DNA of 34,111 bases from an uncultured Clostridia bacterium (GCA_944363555.1 CALVUL010000028.1:1-34111), one strand, 5' to 3'. Positions 5,856-13,911 are shown, counted from the first letter of the stretch. Made by a program: numbers and translations. Notes: generated from the sequence alone by a model not told the origin.

Positions 5856-6617
5856 TTACGCCCTTTCCAAAAGCATTTTATCGGCGACAAGCGCGATGAA
5901 TTCCCCGTTCGTGGGCTTTTCCGAACCGATATACGCTTTCACGCCGAGAATGTTGTTGAGGCTCTCGATCCGCCCCCTGTTCCACGCCACCTCGATGGCG
6001 TGGCGGATCGCCCGCTCCACTTTGCTTGCCGAAGTATCGTATTTTTCCCCGATCATGGGATAGAGTTTTTTGGTGATGCTGTTGATGATGTCCGGATTTC
6101 TGATCGCCATTTTCACCCCTTCCCGCAGATAAGAATAGCCTTTGATGTGCGGAGGGATGCCTACGTTGATGAAGATGTTGCTGATTTTTTCGTCCACGGT
6201 GTTCTTTTTCAGATTTTCGGTAAATCCGCGGTTTTTCGCTTCCTCCGCCGGCAGGGCGATTTCCCGCATGCGCTGCACGAGCACCTCCGCCGCAAAGGGC
6301 TTCGCCATAAAATACGCCGCGCCGCGTTCAAACGCCTTTGCAACGATCTCTTCGCGCGAAAACGCGCTTATGATGATGATTTTGCTGTGCAGCCCCGCTT
6401 CGTTCATCTTGTCCAGAACGTAAAAGCCGTCCCCGCCGCCGAGCAGCAGTTCGGTGATCACGACGTCGGGATTCGTTTCCAAGATCACTTTTACGCCGTC
6501 CGCGCCGTTCGTCGCCGTGCCGGACACTTCAAAATCCGAAGTGCGGTTGACCGCCGCCGTCAATTCCGCGTTCTTCCTGTCGCTGTCCTGAACGATAACA
6601 ACTTTCTTCTTTGCCAT
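5856..6617 (-). CDS. spo0A: Spo0A-type response regulator with altered phospho-acceptor
   Basis: 253 residues (Bacillus subtilis 267). Residues 1-120 are a receiver domain and about 145-253 are the Spo0A DNA-binding domain. The latter is very well conserved, including the ASKVERAIRHAIEVAWNRG recognition region and the KPTNGEFIALVADK tail, so the assignment is firm. The receiver is odd: the residue aligned with Asp56 is Glu56 (VVITELLLGGGDG), and the first acidic-pocket residue, Asp10 in Bacillus, is Gln10, leaving Asp11. The conserved Lys (AKPF, Lys105) and the Ser at the Thr position (IISAF) remain. Glu often mimics phospho-Asp, so the protein may be active without phosphorelay input, or regulated otherwise. 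GGAGG precedes the ATG. Upstream lie a 16-bp palindrome and a 0A-box-like site. Confidence 0.93.
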   Translation of the reverse strand: MAKKKVVIVQDSDRKNAELTAAVNRTSDFEVSGTATNGADGVKVILETNPDVVITELLLGGGDGFYVLDKMNEAGLHSKIIIISAFSREEIVAKAFERGAAYFMAKPFAAEVLVQRMREIALPAEEAKNRGFTENLKKNTVDEKISNIFINVGIPPHIKGYSYLREGVKMAIRNPDIINSITKKLYPMIGEKYDTSASKVERAIRHAIEVAWNRGRIESLNNILGVKAYIGSEKPTNGEFIALVADKMLLERA

Positions 6618-6677
6618 ATAGCCTCCAAATCTCCTTTTTTTTCAGCGGATTTCGTCCGTTCCCCCGTCTTTCGCTGC

Positions 6678-6693
6678 CCGTATGATCATACGG
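6678..6693. promoter_or_regulatory. 16-bp perfect palindrome upstream of spo0A
   Basis: CCGTATGATCATACGG is its own reverse complement. It lies 61-76 nt upstream of the spo0A ATG, just downstream of a possible minus-strand -10 box (6712-6717). It could be a repressor operator or a leader hairpin. Confidence 0.55.
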
Positions 6694-6758
6694 ACGAAAC
6701 CGACATCATCTATTTTACTATATTTCGTTAAAAAATAAAAGTGTTTTTGAACAAAAAT

Positions 6759-6765
6759 TGTCGAA
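6759..6765 (+). promoter_or_regulatory. Candidate 0A box
   Basis: TGTCGAA matches the 7-bp core of the Spo0A binding site, in AT-rich context, about 140 nt upstream of spo0A. A 7-mer occurs often by chance, so this is suggestive only. Confidence 0.4.
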
Positions 6766-6918
6766 CTTTTTGGAAAATCGAGATGTTTTGTTTGAATTTA
6801 TCCGCGCGCCGCGAAATTTCCCCCGTCCGCGCCGGATTTTGCGAAATTTTACTGTATTTTACCGTTTTCCCGCGTTTTTTCCGCGCGCGGGGCGGCAGCC
6901 GTAAAAGCGGCGCGGCGT

Positions 6919-6950
6919 AAAAAAAGGGCGCGGCGTAAAACGCCGCGCCC
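6919..6950 (-). terminator. Terminator of the 631-residue lipoprotein gene
   Basis: On the minus strand a perfect 10-bp stem (6941-6950 with 6926-6935), 5-nt loop and seven T (6919-6925), directly after the stop codon. Confidence 0.92.
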
Positions 6951-6965
6951 GAAAGGGCTTGTTTT

Positions 6966-8861
6966 TTATTCGTCTTCGTTCAATGCGTCGATATCCGCCT
7001 GCATCTTCTGCATCGCGCCCAGCCCGCCGTTCACCAAAACGGCTTTGTCGGAGGACGTGTAGCCGAGTTCGTCCATCATCGTTTCGATCGCGTCGATCTT
7101 CGCCTGATAGTCCGCCGCGTTTTCCGCCGTTACGGCTTTCGCCTGCAGTTTCCAGCCGCCTTCGTCGTATTCGACGTATTCGGCGAGTTCCATCAGGTTT
7201 TTGCTCACTTCGAGATAACTTTCGTATTTTTCCAGAAGTTCGACGTCCGTTTCGGAAATTTCCTCTTTCAGTTCGTCGCTGAGCGCGTTGTAGGCGGCGC
7301 GGGCGGCGGCGATCTGTTTTTCCTGCGTCCAGCGTTCGCCCTCTTCCGCCGTGCGGTCGTACTCGATCTGCGCGATGGACGTGGAAAGCGCGGCGATCTT
7401 CAGCGTTACGCTCTGCGTTTTGTCGGCGTCCTTCATTTCGCCGAGGAAAAAGACCTTTTCGCTTTCGAGGTACCAAAGATCGTCCTCGCCGTCGTCGTCG
7501 GTGTCTTCGCCGATCCCTTCCGCGCCGAGCGCCGCATAGTTGACGTAACCGAGCCCGTCGTCGCCGTTATCCAGCCAGAAGATCTGCCCCGCCCCGCTTT
7601 CCGGCGCGAACCAGTCGGTAACGATCGCGCTTTCGGAAACGCGGGTCTCCTTCGCGTCTACGCCGGCGGTAACATCCGTCTTGCAGAGGGCGGAATCGGC
7701 GTTGGTGTAATATAAATCGTCGCCTTCGAGGGAGAAAAGCGTGCTCGCGCTCACTTTGGAGACGATGGATTTTACCTCTTTGTATTTGCCGTCGGATCCC
7801 TTTTTGAAATCATATTTCACGAGGAAATCGGTTTCCGCCGCATACGCTTCCGTCAAGGACGCGAACAGCGCGGTGGAAACGACGAGGGCGGTATTTTTAT
7901 ATTCCACGGCGCTTGCCAGCCCGCTTTCATATAAATCGGCAACGCTTACGCCGTAAGTTTTCGATTCCGCTTCGGAAGAATAGGTGCGCGATTCCGTCAG
8001 GAACACGTTTTCGCCCTGCGCGAAACTCACCGCGTAAGTCGCCGCGGGCGCGCCCGTCGGGTTGCCGTCGCCGTCCTCCGCGCGCTTGCCGCTGAGCACC
8101 GCCTTCGCGGTTTCGCCCGCTTTTACGGCGTAAACGACGTTATACGCCTCGTCCGCGGCGGTCGCGGCGTTCTTCGGCGTTACGGTATACAAAGCCGCCA
8201 CGCCGGTTTTTTCCGCCGTTTCGTTGGGAAGGAAGGTGCAGGCGGAAACCGTTTCGCTGCCGCTGACGACGACCTCTTCCCCCGCGGTTACGTCGTAATC
8301 GACGACGCGTTGTTCGGCGGAATCATAGTAAACGGCGTGCACGTTGCCGTCGGAGGATTCCGCAAAGCGGTACGCCGTGCTGTTCCCGCTGACGGTGAAA
8401 TATTCCGTATAATCGGTGCCGTCCGCCTTCATCGAGGCGAATTCGAGGTGGTCGTTCGCCACGTTGCCGGAAGTATCCTTTTTGGTGGAAGGCGTGGCGA
8501 AATAGATCCTGTCGCCGAAAACGTAAACCCCCGCGCCGGTGTTCCCCGCCGCGAAGAGTTTGGGGACGATAAGTTCGGCTTCCGCTTCGGCGGTGCCGAG
8601 TTTCGCTTTTTCCACAGCCATCAGCGCGCCTTTCAGCGGCGTGCCGAGGGCGTTATCCGCCGTATACGACTCCTCTCCGTTGATAAAGTAGAGGTAATTT
8701 TCCGTTTCCACGACGAACCCGCCGTTGGATCCGGCGACGATTTCCCCGGGATCTTTCAGCGTAACGTTGCCGTTCCATACGGGGTTGCATGCCGCCGCGC
8801 CCAGCGCCAGCACCCCCGCCATCGCCGCCGCGGCGGCGGCTTTGAACCATTTATTCGCCAT
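6966..8861 (-). CDS. Large secreted lipoprotein of unknown function
   Basis: 631 residues. The N-terminus is a lipoprotein signal peptide: basic start, Ala-rich core and lipobox LGAAAC (Cys about 25). The middle has repeated short strand motifs such as ENYLYFINGEE, GDRIYFA and GDDLYYTN, resembling the propeller-like repeats of DUF5050-type extracellular proteins; this is inference from pattern. The C-terminal 130 residues are helical and charged. No catalytic motif is recognised. The start at 8861 follows AGGAG; an earlier ATG at 8924 lacks one. A TTGCAA-17-TATAAT promoter at 8962-8990 leaves a leader of about 95 nt. It is probably anchored to the outer face of the membrane. Monocistronic with its own terminator. 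Confidence 0.85.
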   Translation of the reverse strand: MANKWFKAAAAAAMAGVLALGAAACNPVWNGNVTLKDPGEIVAGSNGGFVVETENYLYFINGEESYTADNALGTPLKGALMAVEKAKLGTAEAEAELIVPKLFAAGNTGAGVYVFGDRIYFATPSTKKDTSGNVANDHLEFASMKADGTDYTEYFTVSGNSTAYRFAESSDGNVHAVYYDSAEQRVVDYDVTAGEEVVVSGSETVSACTFLPNETAEKTGVAALYTVTPKNAATAADEAYNVVYAVKAGETAKAVLSGKRAEDGDGNPTGAPAATYAVSFAQGENVFLTESRTYSSEAESKTYGVSVADLYESGLASAVEYKNTALVVSTALFASLTEAYAAETDFLVKYDFKKGSDGKYKEVKSIVSKVSASTLFSLEGDDLYYTNADSALCKTDVTAGVDAKETRVSESAIVTDWFAPESGAGQIFWLDNGDDGLGYVNYAALGAEGIGEDTDDDGEDDLWYLESEKVFFLGEMKDADKTQSVTLKIAALSTSIAQIEYDRTAEEGERWTQEKQIAAARAAYNALSDELKEEISETDVELLEKYESYLEVSKNLMELAEYVEYDEGGWKLQAKAVTAENAADYQAKIDAIETMMDELGYTSSDKAVLVNGGLGAMQKMQADIDALNEDE

Positions 8862-8961
8862 ATTTTTCAACTCCTGATTTGTTTCGTTGCGTTTCCCGCG
8901 GCATTTTCCCGCGCCGCGGAACATATAATTTAAACGTCCGAATTCCGGATTATGCTAATCT

Positions 8962-8990
8962 ATTATATATTAAAATCGAGAGATTTGCAA
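8962..8990 (-). promoter_or_regulatory. Promoter of the 631-residue lipoprotein
   Basis: Minus strand TTGCAA (8985-8990), 17-bp spacer, TATAAT (8962-8967). Confidence 0.7.
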
Positions 8991-9071
8991 TAAAAAACCG
9001 CCTGTTTTTTAAATTAACGGCGTTTTTTAACGGCAAAGAAAAGCGTTTTTGCAAAAACGCGGGGAGAATTT

Positions 9072-9359
9072 ATGGAAAATTTGTCGATCATGAAGGTTTT
9101 ATCCATGCTCGCGGGGCTGAAACCGCCCGAAAAACCGCAGGAACAAGACGCCCCCGCCGCCCCTTTCGGCACGGGCGGCATTTTGAGCGCGCTTGCCGAA
9201 AACAAAGCGGCAAACCCCGCCCCCGCCGCGCGGGAAAGCGAAAAAACGCCCCCGCATGCCGCCGGCAGACGGGTGAACCCCGATAAGAACCCGCTGATCT
9301 TGGCGATGCAAAGCCACGAGGCGTTCGTAAACCGCGTCAACGGCAAAAACAAACCGTGA
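9072..9359 (+). CDS. Small hypothetical protein
   Basis: 95 residues, not recognised. The N-terminus is a short hydrophobic helix (IMKVLSMLAGL) followed by a Pro/Ala/Glu-rich linker, a FGTGGILSALAENKA segment and a C-terminal NPLILAMQSHEAFVNRVNG segment. There is no lipobox or convincing membrane span. GGGGAGAA precedes the ATG by about 4 nt. Evidence that it is real: a good ribosome-binding site, a following bidirectional terminator, and no overlap with another credible gene. It is divergent from the large lipoprotein gene and convergent with rpsI. No promoter clearly stands out; TTGCAA at 8985 with a weak -10 near 9008 is possible. Function unknown. Confidence 0.7.
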   Translation: MENLSIMKVLSMLAGLKPPEKPQEQDAPAAPFGTGGILSALAENKAANPAPAARESEKTPPHAAGRRVNPDKNPLILAMQSHEAFVNRVNGKNKP

Positions 9360-9403
9360 GCGGGCGCCCGTTTTGCCGCGCCGTTCCTTTCAAAACAAAA
9401 AAA

Positions 9404-9425
9404 CCCGCATCCCTGCGGGTTTTTG
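9404..9425. terminator. Bidirectional terminator between the small gene and rpsI
   Basis: CCCGCA/TGCGGG stem (9404-9409, 9414-9419) with a 4-nt loop, flanked by A-run on the left and T-run on the right, so it works for both convergent genes. Confidence 0.88.
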
Positions 9426-9440
9426 TTTGCGATAAACAAA

Positions 9441-9854
9441 TTATCTCTTGGAAAACTGCGGAGCGCGGCGCGCTTTTTTCAAGCCGTACTTCTTTCTTTC
9501 CTTCATCCTCGAATCGCGGGTCAGGAATCCTTCCTTCTTCACGACGGGGCGAAGATCGGGCTCCGCGACGATGAGCGCGCGCGCCAGACCGTGGCGGATG
9601 GCGCCCGCCTGACCGGTGAACCCGCCGCCGTAAACGTTGGCGAACACGTCGTACTTCGTAAGCGTGTCGGTAACCGCAAGAGGCTGGCGAACGATATATT
9701 TCAGCGTTTCCAGACCGAAATACTCATCGAGCGATTTGCCGTTGATCACGATCGCGCCGGTGCCGCCCGGGATGAGCCTTACGCGGGCAACGGCTTTCTT
9801 TCTTCTGCCCGTACCCCAATACTGAATCTTTTTCTTACTCGCTGTTTTTGCCAT
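9441..9854 (-). CDS. rpsI: 30S ribosomal protein S9
   Basis: 137 residues. The S9 hallmarks are present: [14 protein letters not shown] near the N-terminus, [21 protein letters not shown] in the middle and the basic C-terminal tail ending [12 protein letters not shown], which contacts tRNA in the P site. It is the last gene of the rplM-rpsI pair, 13 nt after rplM, and is followed by a bidirectional terminator. AGAGG lies upstream of the ATG. Cytoplasmic, part of the small ribosomal subunit. Confidence 0.98.
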   Translation of the reverse strand: MAKTASKKKIQYWGTGRRKKAVARVRLIPGGTGAIVINGKSLDEYFGLETLKYIVRQPLAVTDTLTKYDVFANVYGGGFTGQAGAIRHGLARALIVAEPDLRPVVKKEGFLTRDSRMKERKKYGLKKARRAPQFSKR

Positions 9855-9867
9855 TTTCTTCTACCTC

Positions 9868-10299
9868 TTATATAAGTTTCAAGGGTTCGGGTTTCTGCGC
9901 CGCGTTCTTGTGTTCCGGCCCTTTGTAGACCTTCAGCTTTTTCAGCATCGCCCTGCCTAAACTGTTTTTCGGCAGCATTCCTTTCACCGCTTCGTAAACA
10001 GCCAGATCGGATTTGTTTTCCATCAGTTTTTTATACGTGATCGTTTTGAGACCGCCGATATGACCGGTGTGGTAACGGTAGAGTTTGTCTTCCAGTTTCT
10101 TACCCGTCAGCACAACCTTATCGCAGTTCACAACGATGACGAAATCGCCCGTATCGACGTTGGGTGTGAAGGTAGGCTTATTCTTCCCGCGAAGAATCGC
10201 CGCTACCTTTGAAGCGAGCCTGCCGAGAGGCATCCCTTCCGCGTCGACCACATACCATTTTCTCTCAACCGTTTCGGCGTGCGCCATATAGGTTTTCAT
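9868..10299 (-). CDS. rplM: 50S ribosomal protein L13
   Basis: 143 residues, the usual length of L13. Conserved motifs include [17 protein letters not shown], the [12 protein letters not shown] region and the [12 protein letters not shown] segment. The ATG at 10299 follows AAAGGAG; an upstream in-frame ATG at 10347 would add 16 poor residues and lacks a ribosome-binding site. It is co-transcribed with rpsI and has its own strong promoter, separate from the upstream truA. The 100-nt leader contains competing or interleaved base-paired elements that could allow autoregulation, as known for several ribosomal protein leaders. Confidence 0.98.
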   Translation of the reverse strand: MKTYMAHAETVERKWYVVDAEGMPLGRLASKVAAILRGKNKPTFTPNVDTGDFVIVVNCDKVVLTGKKLEDKLYRYHTGHIGGLKTITYKKLMENKSDLAVYEAVKGMLPKNSLGRAMLKKLKVYKGPEHKNAAQKPEPLKLI

Positions 10300-10330
10300 C
10301 GTTTCATTCTCCTTTGGTCCTGTCCGTTCT

Positions 10331-10365
10331 CCGAAAAGCCCGTACACACGATATTTCGGGGGGCT
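10331..10365 (-). promoter_or_regulatory. Structured leader of rplM
   Basis: In the RNA, AGCCC (10361-10365) can pair with GGGCU (10337-10341), and CCGAAA (10354-10359) with UUUCGG (10331-10336). The pairs interleave, so they form either a pseudoknot or mutually exclusive hairpins, just upstream of the ribosome-binding site. This resembles ribosomal protein leader regulation; a match to the known L13 leader is not verified. Confidence 0.55.
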
Positions 10366-10406
10366 AATCCTACTTTTTACAAACTTTTCGTTATAAACGC
10401 TTACTT

Positions 10407-10435
10407 ATTTTATAATTTTCCCCGCGGATTGTCAA
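10407..10435 (-). promoter_or_regulatory. rplM-rpsI promoter
   Basis: Minus strand TTGACA (10430-10435), 17-bp spacer, TAAAAT (10407-10412). Confidence 0.85.
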
Positions 10436-10553
10436 GCAAAAATCCCTTTTTTAAAATAAAATTATACAAAAAGCGCTGTGAAAGGCGATAAAATAGTGGC
10501 GGTTTTCTTCGCGCACACAAGATATAGCGTGCCGGCGGAAAAACGCCGCCGTT

Positions 10554-11285
10554 TCAATCGTACTCCACCCCCGTCAGGCACAGCCCTTTCGCCGGCGCGG
10601 TGCGCCCCGCGCCCCGCTTTTTTCCTTCGAGGATCTTCTTCACGTCTTCGGCGGAAAGCCTGCCTTCGCCGACTTCCGCCAAAAGCCCCGCCATGATGCG
10701 CACCATGTTGTAGAGAAACCCGTTGCCGCAGACGGTGAAAAAGACGAGATCCCCCTGCCGTTCCACCGCGGCGGAATACACCGTGCGCACGGTGCTCTTC
10801 ACCGCCGAATTCGCCGCGCAGAAACTCTTGAAATCGTGCTCGCCGACGAACAACGCGGCGGCGGCCTGCATGCGCGCGACGTCGAGGGGCGCGCTCTTTG
10901 CAGCGTAGCGTTCGTAAAGGGGGCGTTCCGTATCGGAAACGTAGAACGTGTAGCGGTAGGTTTTCCGCTTCGCCGAAAAACGGGCGTTGAAATTTTCCGC
11001 CGCCCGCTCGCTTTTCAGAACGCGTATATCCCGCGGCAGATACGCGTTGAGGGCGGGGGCGTACTTTTCCGCGGGGATGTTTTCCGCCGCGACGGAAAAA
11101 GAAACGACCTGCCCTTTCGCGTGCACGCCGCTGTCCGTTCTGCCGCTGCCGACCGCGCCGATCTTTTCCCCCGTCAGGGAAAAAAGCGCCTTTTCGAGTT
11201 CCGCCTGCACGGTGTTCCCGTTGGGCTGCACCTGCCAGCCGCAGTACGCCGTGCCGTCGTATTCGACGAGGAGTTTCACGATCAT
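10554..11285 (-). CDS. truA: tRNA pseudouridine(38-40) synthase
   Basis: 243 residues. TruA converts U38-U40 of tRNA anticodon arms to pseudouridine. The catalytic motif GSGRTDSGVHAKGQ contains nucleophile Asp51, and LLVEYDGTAYCGWQ is the typical N-terminus. FLYNMVRIMAGLL near the C-terminus is also conserved. The ATG at 11285 overlaps the stop of ecfT by 4 nt (ATGA), indicating coupling. It belongs to the ecfA1-ecfA2-ecfT-truA operon seen widely in Firmicutes. The frame extends upstream inside ecfT, which is not coding in this frame. Confidence 0.96.
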   Translation of the reverse strand: MIVKLLVEYDGTAYCGWQVQPNGNTVQAELEKALFSLTGEKIGAVGSGRTDSGVHAKGQVVSFSVAAENIPAEKYAPALNAYLPRDIRVLKSERAAENFNARFSAKRKTYRYTFYVSDTERPLYERYAAKSAPLDVARMQAAAALFVGEHDFKSFCAANSAVKSTVRTVYSAAVERQGDLVFFTVCGNGFLYNMVRIMAGLLAEVGEGRLSAEDVKKILEGKKRGAGRTAPAKGLCLTGVEYD

Positions 11286-12100
11286 ACCGCCACCCCCAGA
11301 ACGCCGTTTAAGAGCACGACGCCCGCAATGAGCGCCGCCATGAAAAGCGTGCCGACGAGATCGCGCCACGTGGGGCGCATTTTTTTATATTTCGTTCTGC
11401 CCTTCGCGCCGGAATAACAGCGGGCGTCCATGGCGTCGCCCAGTTCGTCGGCGCGGCGGAAGGAACTGAGGAGCAGGGGGATCAAAATCGGCACGAGCGC
11501 CCTGATCCGCTTGAAAACGTTGCCGCTTTCAAAGTCCGCGCCCCGCGCCTTCTGCGCGTTGATGATGCGCTCCGTTTCGTCCATCAGCGTGGGGATGAAG
11601 CGGAGGGCGATGCTCATGATGAGGGCGAACTCGTGCACGGGGAATTTCACCCATTTCAGCGGCGTAAGCAGGCTTTCCAACCCGTCGGCGATCTCCACGG
11701 GGGTGGTGGTGAGCGTCAAAAGCGCCGTGCCCATGACGATGAGGGTGATCCTCAGCGTGATGAACGCCGCCCGCAAAAGCCCGACGTCGGTAATCTCGAT
11801 GACCCACCACGCGGCGAGCACCGTGCCTTCGTGGTTGAAGAGGATCTGCAGCACCGAGGAAAATACGATGAAAAAGATGATCCCCTTAATGCTTTTCACC
11901 ACTTTCAAAAAGGGTACGCGCGCCGCGAAAGCGGCGATCAGTATGAATAAAAACGCCGCCAAAAACCCGAAAAAGTGAAATTCGCGGATGAGAAACACCG
12001 CCACAATGTAGGCAATGGAAAGGAGGATCTTCACCCGCGGATCCATCCTGTGCACGAAGGAGGAAACGGGATAATACTGCCCGAAAGAGACGTCTTTCAT
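11282..12100 (-). CDS. ecfT: ECF transporter transmembrane component EcfT
   Basis: 272 residues with several membrane helices: about 20-70, 80-100, 110-140 and a C-terminal helix at about 245-268. EcfT is the scaffold linking the two ATPases with exchangeable substrate-binding S components, for vitamin and metal uptake. Two Ala-Arg-containing coupling motifs, AQKARGADF and DARCYSG, match the cytoplasmic ATPase-binding helices. The ATG at 12100 follows GGAGGG and overlaps the ecfA2 stop by 4 nt; a start 15 nt earlier would overlap more. No S component is encoded in the window. Confidence 0.95.
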   Translation of the reverse strand: MKDVSFGQYYPVSSFVHRMDPRVKILLSIAYIVAVFLIREFHFFGFLAAFLFILIAAFAARVPFLKVVKSIKGIIFFIVFSSVLQILFNHEGTVLAAWWVIEITDVGLLRAAFITLRITLIVMGTALLTLTTTPVEIADGLESLLTPLKWVKFPVHEFALIMSIALRFIPTLMDETERIINAQKARGADFESGNVFKRIRALVPILIPLLLSSFRRADELGDAMDARCYSGAKGRTKYKKMRPTWRDLVGTLFMAALIAGVVLLNGVLGVAV

Positions 12101-12960
12101 TGCCGCTCCCTCCATTTTTCAAGGGTCTTTTCCGCAAAGTCCGCGACGGTGAAGTCGGTATCGACAAAAACGCCCGCCGCTTTCAGCTGCGCGGCGAGAT
12201 ATCCGGTAACGGGCACGTCCAGCCCCATGGCGGTGAGCGCCGCCGCGTCGCGGAACAACTCTTTCGGCGGCGCCACGCGGTAAATTTCCCCCTTGTCGAA
12301 CACCGCCGCGCGGGTGCAGTGCTCCGCCACGTTGTCCATATCGTGGGAGACGATGACGATCGTTTTGACGAACCCGCCGTGCAGGGCGTGCAGCAGGCGG
12401 AAAAATTCCGTCTTCCCCTTGGGATCGAGCCCCGCCACGGGCTCGTCCAGCACCAGAATTTCCGGCTTTGTAACGATGACGCCGGCAATCGCCGCGCGGC
12501 GCTTTTGCCCACCCGATAAATCGAAGGGGGATTTATCCTTGACTTCCTCGTAATCGAGCCCCACCGTCTCAAGCGCTTCTTTCACGCGGGCGGCGGTTTC
12601 CGCTTCGTTAGGATTTTCAAAATTTTTCAGACCGAACGCCACGTCCGCCGCCACCGTGTCGGCGAAAAGCTGGTATTCGGGATACTGGAACACCATGCCC
12701 ACCTTGGAGCGCAGTTTTTTGAAATCGCACTCTTTATCGAGGAGGTCGAACTCCCCCACGGTGAGTTTTTTGCTGCCCTTATCCGCCCTGATCAGCCCGT
12801 TGAGGTGCTGGATAAACGTCGATTTTCCGCTGCCCGTGTGCCCGATGATGCCGAAAAATTCCCCTTCTTCTATCGTGAGGGAAACGTTTTTGAGCGCCGC
12901 CACGGCGAACTTGGATTTCGGGGAATACACATGGCTTAAATTTTCCGCAACAATCTGCAT
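12097..12960 (-). CDS. ecfA2: ECF transporter ATPase EcfA2
   Basis: 287 residues. ABC ATPase with Walker A GHTGSGKST (40-48), Q-loop VFQYPEYQLF, signature LSGGQKRR, Walker B ILVLDEPVAGLD and switch SHDMD. The DEPVAGLD form of Walker B is typical of EcfA2, paired with the DESTAMLD form of EcfA1. It forms a heterodimer with EcfA1 that powers the ECF module at the inner face of the membrane. It overlaps ecfA1 by 25 nt and ecfT by 4 nt, so the genes are coupled. Confidence 0.96.
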   Translation of the reverse strand: MQIVAENLSHVYSPKSKFAVAALKNVSLTIEEGEFFGIIGHTGSGKSTFIQHLNGLIRADKGSKKLTVGEFDLLDKECDFKKLRSKVGMVFQYPEYQLFADTVAADVAFGLKNFENPNEAETAARVKEALETVGLDYEEVKDKSPFDLSGGQKRRAAIAGVIVTKPEILVLDEPVAGLDPKGKTEFFRLLHALHGGFVKTIVIVSHDMDNVAEHCTRAAVFDKGEIYRVAPPKELFRDAAALTAMGLDVPVTGYLAAQLKAAGVFVDTDFTVADFAEKTLEKWRERQ

Positions 12961-13769
12961 AATTCCTCTCCCAGTTCCTCCTTTGTGAAGATCTCTTTCA
13001 GCGGCATTCCCCCCTCTTTTAAAAGTTCCGCGATCCGCATGGGCACGGGCACGTCCAGTTCATATTTTTGCAATTTTTCTTTTTGCGAAAAGATCTCGCG
13101 CGGCGTTCCTTCCATCACCGCGGCGCCGTCGCTTAAAACCAGCACGCGGTCGGCGTCGCACACCTCGTCCATATAGTGGGTAACGGCGAGCACCGTCATG
13201 CCGTTTTCGCGGTTGAGTTTTTTCACCACGTCGGTAACTTCCCGCCGCCCGCGGGGATCGAGCATGGCGGTCGATTCGTCGAGCACTAAAACGTCCGGCC
13301 TGATCGCCAGAACGCCGGCGATCGCCACCCGCTGTTTCTGCCCGCCGGAAAGGCGGGAGGGCATGGCTTTCCTGTATTCTTCCATGCCGACGGCGGCGAG
13401 GGCGAAATCGATGCGTTCTTTGATCTCCTCTCTCTTCAAGCCGATGTTTTCCGGTCCGAAAGCCACGTCGTCCTCCACGACGGAAGCGATAAGCTGGTTG
13501 TCGGGATTCTGGAACACCACGCCGACGCGCCTTCTCAGTTCGAAAAGGCGGCTTTTATCCGCGGAGGAGATGCCGTCCACCGCGATCTCCCCTTCCGTGG
13601 GCTGCAAAAGCCCGTTCAAAAGCCGCGCCAGCGTGCTTTTCCCGCTGCCGTTGTGCCCGATGACCGCTAAATATTCCCCTTTTTCCACGGCGAAGGAAAC
13701 GCCGCAAAGCGCGTCCTTTTCCGCCTGCGGATAGCGGTAATATACGTTTTTCGCTTCGATGAAACTCAT
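12936..13769 (-). CDS. ecfA1: ECF transporter ATPase EcfA1
   Basis: 277 residues. Walker A GHNGSGKST (38-46), Q-loop VFQNPDNQLI, signature LSGGQKQR, Walker B VLVLDESTAMLD, switch THYMDE. The DESTAMLD Walker B is characteristic of EcfA1. It partners EcfA2 in the ECF-type vitamin transporter. It is the first gene of the ecfA1-ecfA2-ecfT-truA operon, with a promoter at 13797-13825 and about 20 nt of leader. There is no strong Shine-Dalgarno sequence before the ATG at 13769. It is divergent from the pyruvate:ferredoxin oxidoreductase gene. Confidence 0.96.
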   Translation of the reverse strand: MSFIEAKNVYYRYPQAEKDALCGVSFAVEKGEYLAVIGHNGSGKSTLARLLNGLLQPTEGEIAVDGISSADKSRLFELRRRVGVVFQNPDNQLIASVVEDDVAFGPENIGLKREEIKERIDFALAAVGMEEYRKAMPSRLSGGQKQRVAIAGVLAIRPDVLVLDESTAMLDPRGRREVTDVVKKLNRENGMTVLAVTHYMDEVCDADRVLVLSDGAAVMEGTPREIFSQKEKLQKYELDVPVPMRIAELLKEGGMPLKEIFTKEELGEELCRLLRKI

Positions 13770-13796
13770 GGCTTTTTCCCGTTTTTTATTTCGTAC

Positions 13797-13825
13797 ATTT
13801 TACCACATCGCGGCAAAATATACAA
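13797..13825 (-). promoter_or_regulatory. Promoter of the ecfA1 operon
   Basis: Minus strand TTGTAT (13820-13825), 17-bp spacer, TAAAAT (13797-13802). Confidence 0.7.
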
Positions 13826-13882
13826 TGATTTTTGAAGGGTTTCGCAAATTGCGGGAAATTTTGCGTAATTTTTCTTTTTCAA

Positions 13883-13911
13883 TTGACTATTTGCGCGTTT
13901 AATAGTACAAT
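13883..13911 (+). promoter_or_regulatory. Promoter of the pyruvate:ferredoxin oxidoreductase gene
   Basis: TTGACT (13883-13888), 17-bp spacer, TACAAT (13906-13911), about 50 nt of leader before the ATG. Confidence 0.8.

Larger units (their letters stand above)
6618..6965. other. Intergenic region upstream of spo0A
   Basis: 348 bases without a gene. The part nearest spo0A holds a 16-bp palindrome (6678-6693), a possible -10 TAAAAT on the minus strand (6712-6717) with no good -35, and a 0A-box core (6759-6765). From 6790 to 6918 it is low-complexity G/C and A/T text with GGCGTAAAA repeats. The terminator of the following lipoprotein gene occupies 6919-6950. Confidence 0.6.

Noticed and set aside
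10533..10552. GGCGG/CCGCC hairpin after truA as a terminator
   Set aside because: There is no T-run after it on the minus strand; rplM has its own promoter anyway, so read-through remains possible.
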